This document shows, piece after piece, positions 25,003 to 32,661 of a stretch of DNA of 38,485 nt. The stretch lies in contig NZ_JAQIBL010000093.1 in assembly GCF_027859075.1 (NCBI RefSeq), forward strand, positions 1-38,485. Reading direction: 5' to 3'. The first letter of the stretch is position 1, and every line of letters starts with the position of its first letter. Made by a program: the position numbers and the translations under genes. The notes beneath the pieces were generated by a model. The model was not told where the DNA came from and searched no databases. It saw nothing but the letters and a program-made list of their open reading frames with translations. This DNA is from Oceanispirochaeta sp. (GTDB taxonomy: Bacteria > Spirochaetota > Spirochaetia > DSM-2461).

Positions 25003-26370
25003 TCATGATGAAGGCAGGGCGGCGGCCAGTTCTCTGAACAGATTTCCTCTGTGAAATTCATTGATAAACATGCCGAAGGATGTGGCCCCCGGGGAGAGGA
25101 GGACTACTTCTCCGGCTCTGGCCCTGCTGCTGGCCAGGGCGAAGGCTTCTTCCAGAGACGAAAAAGGCCCCCAGTAGGTTTTACCGGATTCCTGAAGGAT
25201 GGATATTATCTTGGTAGAGGCCGTTCCTTCAAGAAGGTAGATGTCTTGAACCGAGGATAGGACGGGAGCAATCTCTCTGTAATCCAGTTCCTTGTCAGTT
25301 CCGCCGCATATCAGGTGCAGAGGGCTGTCAAAGCTTTGGATTCCTGCGGCCATGGCTTCGGGAATCGTGGAGGTCGTATCGTTGTAATAGTGAATGTCCT
25401 GATGCCGGGCTACCAGTTCCAGCCGGTGAGGAATCCCGGGGTAGTCTTCCAGCCGGGAGCGGATAAGAGAGGCTTTTTCCCCGAAGAGTCTGGCCACTCC
25501 CGCGGCAATGAGGCAGTTCTGCCTGAAATAGAATCCCGGTGTTTTTAACAGAGGCGGCAGCAGAGATTCTTCTTTCCCCTCAAAGTGAAAGAGCCCTTCA
25601 TTGTCCTGCATGTAGAGTTCTGATTCTCCCTTTTGGGTGGAACCGTAGAACCAGCTGCGGGCTTTGCAGTCTGAGGCAAAGGACCGGCCTCTCTCATCAG
25701 CGAGAAACAGGGCATGCTGCCCCCTGGTCTGCCCCTGGTAGATGACCCTCTTGTCATCCACATAATCTTCGAAGGAATTATACATATTCTGGTGATCATT
25801 CATGATGTTGGTCAGCACAGAAATCTCCGGATGGAGGAGGTCTCTTCCCTTCAGATCACCCAGCTGCCAGGAGGATAATTCCAGGATGACAGGGTCCTCC
25901 TTTTGAAGCTCCTTGAGAAAACTCAGGGGGCTGACGGTGATATTCCCCCCCAGTCGGCAACCCGGATACCGGGCCTTCAAGATATGATGCAGCGCAGAGA
26001 CCACCGTGGATTTACCCTTGCTCCCCGTGACAGCCAGAATTGGATTGGAGCAGAGGCTCAGAAAGAGGGACAGGTCGGTCTCCACTCTTCCGGAGGCGGC
26101 CAGGAAGGGAGACGAGGCGGGAACAGCCGGATTTTTGATCACCAGGTCGGCCTTTTCGAAGTCTTCCATCCGATGCTCATTTAGAACATACCGGATATCC
26201 AGATCCTTCAGGCTGTCAATGGTGGGTGCCAGAATGGCGGCGGATCTGAGGTCTGTGGCGGTGACCCGGGCTCCTTGTTCCGCCAGGAATCGTACCGATG
26301 CAACGCCGCCGCCGTTCAGTCCCAGCCCCATAACCGTGACATTCATATTCTTAAAATCCTGTGGCTCCAT
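25003..26370 (-). CDS. murD: UDP-N-acetylmuramoyl-L-alanine--D-glutamate ligase
   Basis: MurD adds D-glutamate to the peptidoglycan precursor in the cytoplasm. The 455-residue protein has the N-terminal nucleotide-binding domain (VMGLGLNGGGVASVRFL), the central ATPase P-loop TGSKGKSTVVSAL near residue 120, NDHQNMY, and the C-terminal domain (YYNDTTSTIPEA, CGGTDKELDY, LLSPGATSF). The P-loop reads GSKGKS where most Mur ligases have GTNGKS. ATG 26370 is chosen because AGGAG lies eight bases upstream; an in-frame start at 26445 overlaps the divergent gene and lacks a site. It stands alone, outside any division cluster. Confidence 0.93.
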   Translation of the reverse strand: MEPQDFKNMNVTVMGLGLNGGGVASVRFLAEQGARVTATDLRSAAILAPTIDSLKDLDIRYVLNEHRMEDFEKADLVIKNPAVPASSPFLAASGRVETDLSLFLSLCSNPILAVTGSKGKSTVVSALHHILKARYPGCRLGGNITVSPLSFLKELQKEDPVILELSSWQLGDLKGRDLLHPEISVLTNIMNDHQNMYNSFEDYVDDKRVIYQGQTRGQHALFLADERGRSFASDCKARSWFYGSTQKGESELYMQDNEGLFHFEGKEESLLPPLLKTPGFYFRQNCLIAAGVARLFGEKASLIRSRLEDYPGIPHRLELVARHQDIHYYNDTTSTIPEAMAAGIQSFDSPLHLICGGTDKELDYREIAPVLSSVQDIYLLEGTASTKIISILQESGKTYWGPFSSLEEAFALASSRARAGEVVLLSPGATSFGMFINEFHRGNLFRELAAALPSS

Positions 26371-26463
26371 TTCTGTGCTCCTGCTGTGATTCTCTGCATA
26401 TAATGGTATAATGGGCATAGTACCAGAATAATGAATACTTGCCAAAGGTGGGAGAAGCTTAAA

Positions 26464-27408
26464 ATGTCATTCAAGTTCAGATACTTATTCATCATCCTTA
26501 TCACTCTGGGAGCCGCCGTCGTTCAGGCGGAAAGTTCTGCCGAAATCGTGTATGCCGAAGGGGAGGGATTTACCATTGTCCGGAAGGGTCAATCCCTTTA
26601 TTACGACCTCTATGAAAGCTCCGTTGAAGGAATGATTCTTCAAGGGGGAGACCTCGTCCTGACAGAAGAGAGTACCTGGGTAGAAATTCAGATAGGAGGA
26701 TCGGCCACCCTCATTAAAATTGCCGAGAATACGACTTTTACCCTCAAGTCCCTTCAGAATGAGGGGGGAATCTTCAAGGTTTCCTACGGCCGTGTGAGAG
26801 CCCGGGTTGAAAAGCTCATCGGGGATACTCCCTTCTGGATGGAAGGTGCGGATACAGTCGCGGGAGTCAGGGGGACAGATTTCGGATATGATCTTTTTTA
26901 TGATGAGGCTTCTCCTGAAAAGAAAAATGTCAGCGTCTACTGCTTTGACGGGAAGGTTGAGGTTGTTCGCCGCCTGGAGACTCCCGAAGGGGAGGACTTT
27001 CAGGCTGATTCGTCCTTTGAAAAGGGAAAAGAGAACACTTCTACCGTGATTCTGAGAAAAAACGAAATGGTTTCGGTGTACAGTGAAGATAGAACCGCCC
27101 CGCTGGACAAAAAAAGAATACAATCAGAGGTGAAAGAGTTCTGGGAAATCAATGACTTTAATTATGAGCCGGCACCCGAAGCAAAAACCGCGTCTCAGGG
27201 CAGTTTTCAAACCTTTCATAATGATGCGGATCTCCTGAGAAGAGGGGCCTTATATTCCTCAATCACGGGAGCCCTTATTGTCGGTGCGGGTTTAACGGCT
27301 TATTGGGGGGCAGATGATATTAATACAGGCATCGGTCTCTCCGTGGTGGGGTCATCCCTTATTACCGCCGGAGGCTACTTTCTGATCCGCTCTCTAATCA
27401 TCCCCTAG
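26464..27408 (+). CDS. FecR-domain exported protein
   Basis: A 314-residue protein with a signal peptide (MSFKFRYLFIILITLGAAVV, cleavage after VQA). Residues about 60-180 form a FecR domain (GDLVLTEESTWVEIQIG, FKVSYGRVRARVEKL, VAGVRGTDFGY), a beta-rich module often found in spirochaetal envelope proteins. Here it is not accompanied by a sigma factor or TonB receptor. Two hydrophobic segments follow near the C-terminus (ITGALIVGAGLTAYWG and LITAGGYFLI), so the protein is probably membrane-anchored. The start at 26464 follows GGGAG; an ATG at 26431 would spoil the signal peptide. TATAAT at 26407-26412 is a likely -10. The end overlaps the next, convergent gene by 15 bp. Confidence 0.75.
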   Translation: MSFKFRYLFIILITLGAAVVQAESSAEIVYAEGEGFTIVRKGQSLYYDLYESSVEGMILQGGDLVLTEESTWVEIQIGGSATLIKIAENTTFTLKSLQNEGGIFKVSYGRVRARVEKLIGDTPFWMEGADTVAGVRGTDFGYDLFYDEASPEKKNVSVYCFDGKVEVVRRLETPEGEDFQADSSFEKGKENTSTVILRKNEMVSVYSEDRTAPLDKKRIQSEVKEFWEINDFNYEPAPEAKTASQGSFQTFHNDADLLRRGALYSSITGALIVGAGLTAYWGADDINTGIGLSVVGSSLITAGGYFLIRSLIIP

Positions 27409-28785
27409 ATCTTTGAGGCTGCGTTCCATCCCCACAATCAGCCAGTTTCCTTTTTTCTGTTCTTCCAGGGTCAGAAGGTCTCTGACCAGGTATCCGACGG
27501 GAGGAATGGGCCCGGTGTTCTCTATATCCTCGGAGCTGCCGGGCATCCACTTTTCATAGTCGACTCTGAACCGGGAATCTCCCATCTTCTGGATATCAAC
27601 CAGAGCCACACCATAAAGACTTGTCCCTGCCTCCAGTGCAGGCCTACCAGAGTCCACCCATTCTCCGGCGTTGATGACACCTGTTTTCCCCTCATATCCC
27701 AGGCGAACCCTGGAGGTCACAAAGAAGTTCATGACTTCATTCAGATCGCCCTTGCCTATTTTTTTATCGATGCAGTCTTCCATGAGCTCCTGATCCATGC
27801 TGTTAAATCCGGCATAGTAGGCTTCCACTACCTCCAGGGGGGCCATTCCCAGAGTCATCGGGGGTTCCATAGATTTTTTGATGGGGGTGCTGATCATGAC
27901 TCCTATCAAAATAATAACCGCCGCCGAGATCATGTAGACGGTGCTTTTCCGTCTCCAGATCTGCCGGCGCTTTTGATTTATTTCTCCCCGCTGGGTCAAC
28001 TGTGAGGCCCGGGCTTCAATACTCTGCCGCTCTTCGTCCTTCAGGGGGTTGAGAGCCCCCTCAATTTTCCACAATTCCATTACCTTGATCCATTTTTTAA
28101 GAAGACCCTGTTCTCCCTTGAAGGAGAGGGTCAGCACATCGGCTATTTCTTCTTTCAGTCCGGGAATCATCAGATCCGGGCTGAGGGCCGGCACTCTTCG
28201 CAATTGTTCATTCCGGTTGTCCTCTTCGCTTTCAAGAGGTGCATAGGGATGACTTCCCCTGAGAATGCTGGCTGCGAGGAGGGCCGTGGTAAACTCCAGA
28301 CCTTCCAGACCGGACCGATCGGGATGGTTGAAGGGATACCAGTGATTCATCCTGGTCTGCTCATTATCGCTCTTGCGGATAAACTCCATCAGACTGTTGG
28401 GCAGAAGAAGAATCCTGCCGTCTTCGAGAAAGACCCAACCCCGGGAGTAAAATCCCTGGTAAGGACTGTTCTTGTCCCTGAGGGATTGGAAAATCCGGAT
28501 CATTTTCTCAAGTTTTTCCCGATCGAGATCCTCTGCTGAAAATTCCCGGCCCTTGAGAGGAGGGCCGTAGAAGATCATGCTTCCCTTTTCTTCGGTCATG
28601 CCTTCCAGTTTCCAGGGTTCCATTCTTCCTTCCGAATCATAGATCCATCCCGGCTCATTCTGGAGAGCCGAAATGTCGACGGATCTGAATATCCTGGAAC
28701 TCAATCCACTGAAGATTCCAGTATAGTCCTTTCCCTCAATGGTCAGGGGAATCAGGTCGTTTATATTCTGCTCAGTTGTAGTCAT
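27394..28785 (-). CDS. Unrecognised single-pass membrane protein, pseudokinase-like N-terminus
   Basis: The 463-residue protein has no signal peptide, a cytoplasmic-looking N-terminal region (1-260), a basic segment (KRRQIWRRK), one transmembrane helix (about 282-300) and a C-terminal domain of about 150 residues with NTF2-like pattern (VVEAYYAGFNSMD). The N-terminal region loosely resembles the C-lobe of a protein kinase (FLEDGRILLLPNSL, then a helix LEFTTALLAASILRGSHPY as in the region after the APE motif). The catalytic HRD and DFG residues are not visible, so a degenerate kinase fold is only a guess. The ATG at 28785 follows GGGAG; an ATG at 28806 is weaker. It is downstream of amrA by 87 bp. 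Confidence 0.65.
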   Translation of the reverse strand: MTTTEQNINDLIPLTIEGKDYTGIFSGLSSRIFRSVDISALQNEPGWIYDSEGRMEPWKLEGMTEEKGSMIFYGPPLKGREFSAEDLDREKLEKMIRIFQSLRDKNSPYQGFYSRGWVFLEDGRILLLPNSLMEFIRKSDNEQTRMNHWYPFNHPDRSGLEGLEFTTALLAASILRGSHPYAPLESEEDNRNEQLRRVPALSPDLMIPGLKEEIADVLTLSFKGEQGLLKKWIKVMELWKIEGALNPLKDEERQSIEARASQLTQRGEINQKRRQIWRRKSTVYMISAAVIILIGVMISTPIKKSMEPPMTLGMAPLEVVEAYYAGFNSMDQELMEDCIDKKIGKGDLNEVMNFFVTSRVRLGYEGKTGVINAGEWVDSGRPALEAGTSLYGVALVDIQKMGDSRFRVDYEKWMPGSSEDIENTGPIPPVGYLVRDLLTLEEQKKGNWLIVGMERSLKDLGDD

Positions 28786-28872
28786 GGGGGCTCCCTGGAT
28801 TTTCATTTCTTCATCACCTTGGTTAATATACTAAATAATGCCCTGGGAGGCATTAGAGAAAGCTTGAACTTT

Positions 28873-29421
28873 CTAAGCTTGCGGGTAGACTCTGGCTGTA
28901 AAACGGAACAGTGTATAGCTGCCCGTCTGCCAGAAATCCGAGCTGAGACCCGCCTTCCTGCAGAGCTGATTCATAAAGGTTTCCCTGTTCCAGTTCTGCT
29001 CAGTCGCCACCTGAGGGAGAAACAGTCCCTGTCCCCGGGGGGCCTTCAGAAGGGCGCCGTGTTCTCCCATCCTCAGTTCATCCGGACTTGATGCTTTCTC
29101 CATGGGACTGAGCAGAGAAATCTCTAGATCAATCTCTTTCCACTCCTCTTCCTTCAGGGGTGAAAAGCGGAAGTCATTAAAGGCCGCCGATGCGGCTGCC
29201 TCCCTAATAGTCAGCTCGAGTGGTCTGTCGGATTGAATGTATCCGATACATCCACGGAGAGCGCCTCCCAGATGAAGGGTGACGAAAACACCGCAGCGGG
29301 GCATCTCAGATAAAAAAGCGGGAGCCGATGGTTCGGGGTGGGCAAAGGAACTCCCGATTACTCCATGAATCCATTGGATCAGTTCGTTCTGTTCTGCTGT
29401 GTTTAAATCCAGACCTGCCAT
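28873..29421 (-). CDS. amrA: AMMECR1-family protein (AmmeMemoRadiSam system protein A)
   Basis: The 182-residue protein carries the family hallmark LRGCIGYIQ near residue 55, followed by AAASAAFNDFRFSPL and LEISLLSPME. Near the C-terminus lies FLPQVATEQNWNRETFM. This is the single AMMECR1 domain. Bacterial members often sit with a Memo-like protein and a radical SAM protein; the joint reaction is not established. Only the Memo partner, 12 bp upstream, is present here. AGGAGG precedes the ATG at 29421. Confidence 0.92.
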   Translation of the reverse strand: MAGLDLNTAEQNELIQWIHGVIGSSFAHPEPSAPAFLSEMPRCGVFVTLHLGGALRGCIGYIQSDRPLELTIREAAASAAFNDFRFSPLKEEEWKEIDLEISLLSPMEKASSPDELRMGEHGALLKAPRGQGLFLPQVATEQNWNRETFMNQLCRKAGLSSDFWQTGSYTLFRFTARVYPQA

Positions 29422-29433
29422 AATAAACCTCCT

Positions 29434-30258
29434 TTAAGACCAGCTGATTCCTGCATAATACACGGCTTTTATTTCACCTCTGTCTGAGACTTCCGTTTTG
29501 GATTCACCCAGAATGACGGGAGATGAATCCTCAAAAATTCCCAGATCCGACATTAAAGTCATCAAAATACTCCCGCAGCTGCTTATCTTTCCTTCTCTTT
29601 CGAGTTCAAGAAGGGAGCTTTTCAGAGGCAGGCTGAGGTTCTCCATAAATGTCCGGGTTTCGACTTCTGTCTCCGAGGCCAGACCATAGCGGCTCATATT
29701 GGCCGACAGGATTATCAAAATCTTCTGCTTGTCAGTGAAGACTGTTTTCTTCAATAATCCGGCCGCCTTTTTCAGTTCTGACCGCTTGAGACTGCCTGCC
29801 AGGAGGGGAATGATTTCAATTTGTGGAAACAGAATCTGAATGAAGGGAAGCTGCAGTTCCAGAGCATGTTCTTCCATATGGGGTGAATCATTATAAATAA
29901 ATAGATCTGACTTTTCTGCCAGGGTTCGGCAGGTTTTTCTGTCTACATCGACGAGTCCGAGGGGTGTCTCAAAATACTTTTTTTCACTCAGATAGAAGAC
30001 CCGGCGGTCTTTTTCCCTGTGAACCGGTCCTAACAGTAGAATTTTATCCGGCTTGAAAAGCGATGCCGCTGCAAAGGCCGCCCCAATGGAAAGTCCTGTT
30101 TTCTCCCAGGTCCCGTGGGGGCAGAGGATCAGCTGTGCGTCTCCCGGGGGGAATCCGTGCAGGAGCTCATGGACTTTTTCCGACAGTTCCAGGGGAGTTT
30201 CAGGATAGAACAAGCCCCTCACAATGGGCTTACGGATCTCTTTTTTTAAAATATCCAT
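29434..30258 (-). CDS. amrB: Memo-family protein (AmmeMemoRadiSam system protein B)
   Basis: The 274-residue protein follows the Memo fold, related to class III non-haem iron dioxygenases. Visible motifs are CPHGTWEKTG (family PHAGYxYSG), GPVHREKD (family GPxHH), HMEEHALELQLPFIQ and SSCGSILMTL. The two histidines and the cysteine thought to hold metal are therefore kept. The SSDxxHYG-like motif has become SANMSRYG, losing an aspartate and a histidine. ATG 30258 is used; a GTG at 30267 overlaps the upstream NFACT stop as GTGA and is an alternative. It is co-transcribed with amrA. Confidence 0.85.
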   Translation of the reverse strand: MDILKKEIRKPIVRGLFYPETPLELSEKVHELLHGFPPGDAQLILCPHGTWEKTGLSIGAAFAAASLFKPDKILLLGPVHREKDRRVFYLSEKKYFETPLGLVDVDRKTCRTLAEKSDLFIYNDSPHMEEHALELQLPFIQILFPQIEIIPLLAGSLKRSELKKAAGLLKKTVFTDKQKILIILSANMSRYGLASETEVETRTFMENLSLPLKSSLLELEREGKISSCGSILMTLMSDLGIFEDSSPVILGESKTEVSDRGEIKAVYYAGISWS

Positions 30259-30263
30259 CTTTC

Positions 30264-31649
30264 TCACACCTTTCCTTTCAGCCGATTTATTCTGGAGTCG
30301 TCCAGTTTCACAAACAGATTTTTTTCGTGGGTGGGCAGAACCAACCCTTTTTTCCCTTCCTTCGGTTTTCTCAGGTATTTCACCTGAGTGTAGTAGAGGT
30401 CGGCCGCACCCGATTCTTTAGACTTGCTGTAAAACAGGGCCAGGTTTCCCGCATCCAGAAGGACCTCCAGAGGGACCGTTTTTCCCCGGGGAAGGCGGAT
30501 GAACACATAGGCCCCCGGAGAATCTCTGCTGTGCAGCCAGTAGTCGTTTCCTCTCACATATCGGCCCAGAAGTGATTCGTTTTCTTTGGCAGACCGTCCT
30601 ACCAGTATGGTAAAAGTTCCCGATGTGAAACTCAATCCCGGAATACCGGGACCCGACTCTTTTTTCTGTTCCTTCACGGCGGGCAACAGGGCTTCCAGAT
30701 CTTCCGGGTCGTCCAGAACCTCAAGATCTTCCAGATCCTTCTCTATCTGTGCCAGACGCATCCTCAGGTTTATGATCTCCTCTTCTCTGAGATCCCTGCC
30801 CCGGGAGGCCTTGCCAGCCTTCTTATAGTAGTCCTGCCCATTCGCAATGGCTGTTTTTGCCGGATCAAGAGGAATCATTTCGTCCGAGTCGGGGGTCCTG
30901 AATTCTGCCTGTCCCCGTTCTATCAGATGGGAATAGGACATCAGTGTATCCGCCATCCTCCTGTATTTCTCTTCATTCCTGTAATCATCCAGTTTCTTTT
31001 CCTGATTTTTCAGGCTGGCTTTGATGCTGTTTTGCCTGTATTCAAGGCTCCTGCGAAGCCTATCCTTCAAATCAGTGATTTTTTCCTCTTTTTCCCGGGT
31101 TCCATACAGTTCTTCCAGAAACTCACTGTAGCTGCCGAAGCCTTCTGGTAATAGGCGGGACTGGTAGTCTTTCCCGGGAGGCTTTCCCTCCTCTTCGGGC
31201 ATAAAGAGTTCTCCCGGAATTTCTTTCCGGGCAGGCCGTCTTGAGAAGGCATCCAGGATCTTATCCTCATGATTGCAGAGGATCAGATTGGATGCTCCCC
31301 CCCAGAGTCTTATGTACAGTTTATCTTCCCGCTCTCCTTTCTTCAGATCAACCCTGATTATTCTGTCCGCACCCAGCTGCCGGGCTCCGGTCACACGGGC
31401 TCCCTTGATTCTGGATCTCATATAAGACGTGAATCGGGGAGGTTTGGAGAGAGAGGGGGGGCGGCCTTGTATCTCGTGGAGTCTGAGGCCTTTTCTGTCC
31501 AGACAGACGAGGATATTAAAACTTTTTCCCGGGCGGTGAAACTCTAGAATCAGCTGGGTGTAGCTGCACTGGCGGATATTCTGAAGGAAGGCTCCCTCCA
31601 GGGGCAGTTCTTCCAGGACCCGATTAATTTCAAGCCAGTTTAAGCTCAT
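30264..31649 (-). CDS. NFACT-family protein, RqcH/Rqc2-like
   Basis: RqcH binds stalled 50S subunits and adds alanine tails that mark nascent chains for decay. The 461-residue protein has NFACT-N (1-130; MSLNWLEINRVLEEL, the DR pair in GADRIIRVDL), a coiled-coil (200-340) and NFACT-R (350-440; GRSAKENESL, NDYWLHSRDSPGAYVFIR). It is about 100 residues shorter than Bacillus RqcH; the helix-hairpin-helix segment between NFACT-N and the coiled coil seems missing. The DR residues needed for tRNA recruitment are kept. The start overlaps the macro-domain gene end by 4 bp. Confidence 0.87.
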   Translation of the reverse strand: MSLNWLEINRVLEELPLEGAFLQNIRQCSYTQLILEFHRPGKSFNILVCLDRKGLRLHEIQGRPPSLSKPPRFTSYMRSRIKGARVTGARQLGADRIIRVDLKKGEREDKLYIRLWGGASNLILCNHEDKILDAFSRRPARKEIPGELFMPEEEGKPPGKDYQSRLLPEGFGSYSEFLEELYGTREKEEKITDLKDRLRRSLEYRQNSIKASLKNQEKKLDDYRNEEKYRRMADTLMSYSHLIERGQAEFRTPDSDEMIPLDPAKTAIANGQDYYKKAGKASRGRDLREEEIINLRMRLAQIEKDLEDLEVLDDPEDLEALLPAVKEQKKESGPGIPGLSFTSGTFTILVGRSAKENESLLGRYVRGNDYWLHSRDSPGAYVFIRLPRGKTVPLEVLLDAGNLALFYSKSKESGAADLYYTQVKYLRKPKEGKKGLVLPTHEKNLFVKLDDSRINRLKGKV

Positions 31650-32215
31650 TCGATTGACTCAGCTGTCATCTCATTCGTAAGAGGTCTAATGGCTTCCAGG
31701 AAAGTGCTTTCTCCTGCGGATGAGAAAAAAACAAGAAGGACTTTTTCCGGAAACTTCAGGGTGGGAAGGGTGCTCTTCAGTGTTTCATAGACAGTCTGGG
31801 CCGCCAGTGATGGAGGATATGCGTACACTCCCGTAGAGATGGCCGGAAAGGCCAATATTTTAAACTGTCCGAGATCTGCCAGGGCGAGACAGTTCCTGTA
31901 GCACGAGGCAAGCACCCCGGGTTCTCCCGCGGTTCCTCCCGTCCAGACGGGTCCTACCGTATGGATTATCCCCCGGAGTTTCAGATCTCCCGGTTCTGTC
32001 AGAACCGCTTCGCCCGGAGGCAGTCCATGGGGGTACTCTTCATTCCTGACCCTGCGGCAGGCCCTCAGGAGAGCCGGACCGGCAGCCCTGTGAATGGCGC
32101 CATCCACACCGCCGCCTCCCAGAAGGCTGGAGTTGGCCGCATTGACGAGCACATCGCAGGGTATCCGGGTGATATCGCCGCAGATTGTTTCGATGCGTCC
32201 CTGTAATAATTTCAT
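31646..32215 (-). CDS. Macro-domain protein (ADP-ribose binding/deacetylase type)
   Basis: A 189-residue single macro domain of the YmdB/MacroD class, which removes ADP-ribose or O-acetyl groups. Motifs: GDITRIPCDVLVNAANSSLL near the start, GGGGVDGAIHRAAGP, and PAISTGVYAYP. The asparagine and glycine-rich loops that bind ADP-ribose in this class are intact. It overlaps both neighbours by 4 bp (membrane protein before, NFACT gene after), so it belongs to a tightly coupled operon. No ADP-ribosyltransferase gene is seen nearby. Confidence 0.93.
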   Translation of the reverse strand: MKLLQGRIETICGDITRIPCDVLVNAANSSLLGGGGVDGAIHRAAGPALLRACRRVRNEEYPHGLPPGEAVLTEPGDLKLRGIIHTVGPVWTGGTAGEPGVLASCYRNCLALADLGQFKILAFPAISTGVYAYPPSLAAQTVYETLKSTLPTLKFPEKVLLVFFSSAGESTFLEAIRPLTNEMTAESIE

Positions 32216-32550
32216 AGAAAGACTCCTGTCAGAAAAGCAGCTGCTATAAACAATCCGTTCAGGAGTGGGAGCAGCAGAGGCCTCTTTCTCCTGATACTTC
32301 TACGGGATAGAATAAACATCATCACAATAGGAAAACACCCGAAAAGAGTGTGAATGACAGGTGATTTTGCCAGTCCCGGCAAGCCGCTGATGATGGTGAC
32401 CGGCAGTAAAATCTGGGACAGACCCATCAGCCATCGGTCAAAGTTCAGGGGCGGTCTGTTCTTTCTAATGAGTGTCCACGACCGGATGAGGAACAAAGAG
32501 TGAGTAAGGAGGAGCAGAATTCCTGCAATTCTATGGAATATTATGGTCAT
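32212..32550 (-). CDS. Small multi-pass membrane protein of unknown function
   Basis: A 112-residue protein with about four hydrophobic helices (residues 5-25, 42-60, 67-82, 92-111) separated by basic loops (RRSIRRKR). Histidines sit in the first helix (FHRIAG, THSLF) and before the third (IHTLFG), loosely recalling haem-binding membrane proteins, but no defined motif supports this. It is the first gene of the five-gene minus-strand operon and overlaps the macro-domain gene by 4 bp. No ribosome binding site precedes the ATG; TTTAAC six bases upstream is a poor -10. Confidence 0.7.
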   Translation of the reverse strand: MTIIFHRIAGILLLLTHSLFLIRSWTLIRKNRPPLNFDRWLMGLSQILLPVTIISGLPGLAKSPVIHTLFGCFPIVMMFILSRRSIRRKRPLLLPLLNGLFIAAAFLTGVFL

Positions 32551-32626
32551 TTCAGGGTTAAATGTACATTTTTCGGATAAAAAATTCCATATCAGATAAA
32601 TTTAATAAACTTAATAAAAGCTTCAA

Positions 32627-32655
32627 TTTACAAACGGTTAGTATCTGTTTATTAT
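32627..32655 (+). promoter_or_regulatory. Strong predicted leaderless promoter of the 968-residue protein gene
   Basis: TTTACA (32627-32632), exactly 17 bases, then TATTAT (32650-32655) and AGTATT before the ATG at 32662. The predicted +1 is the A of the ATG, and no ribosome binding site is present. This is the best-formed example of the recurrent pattern. Confidence 0.65.
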
Positions 32656-32661
32656 AGTATT

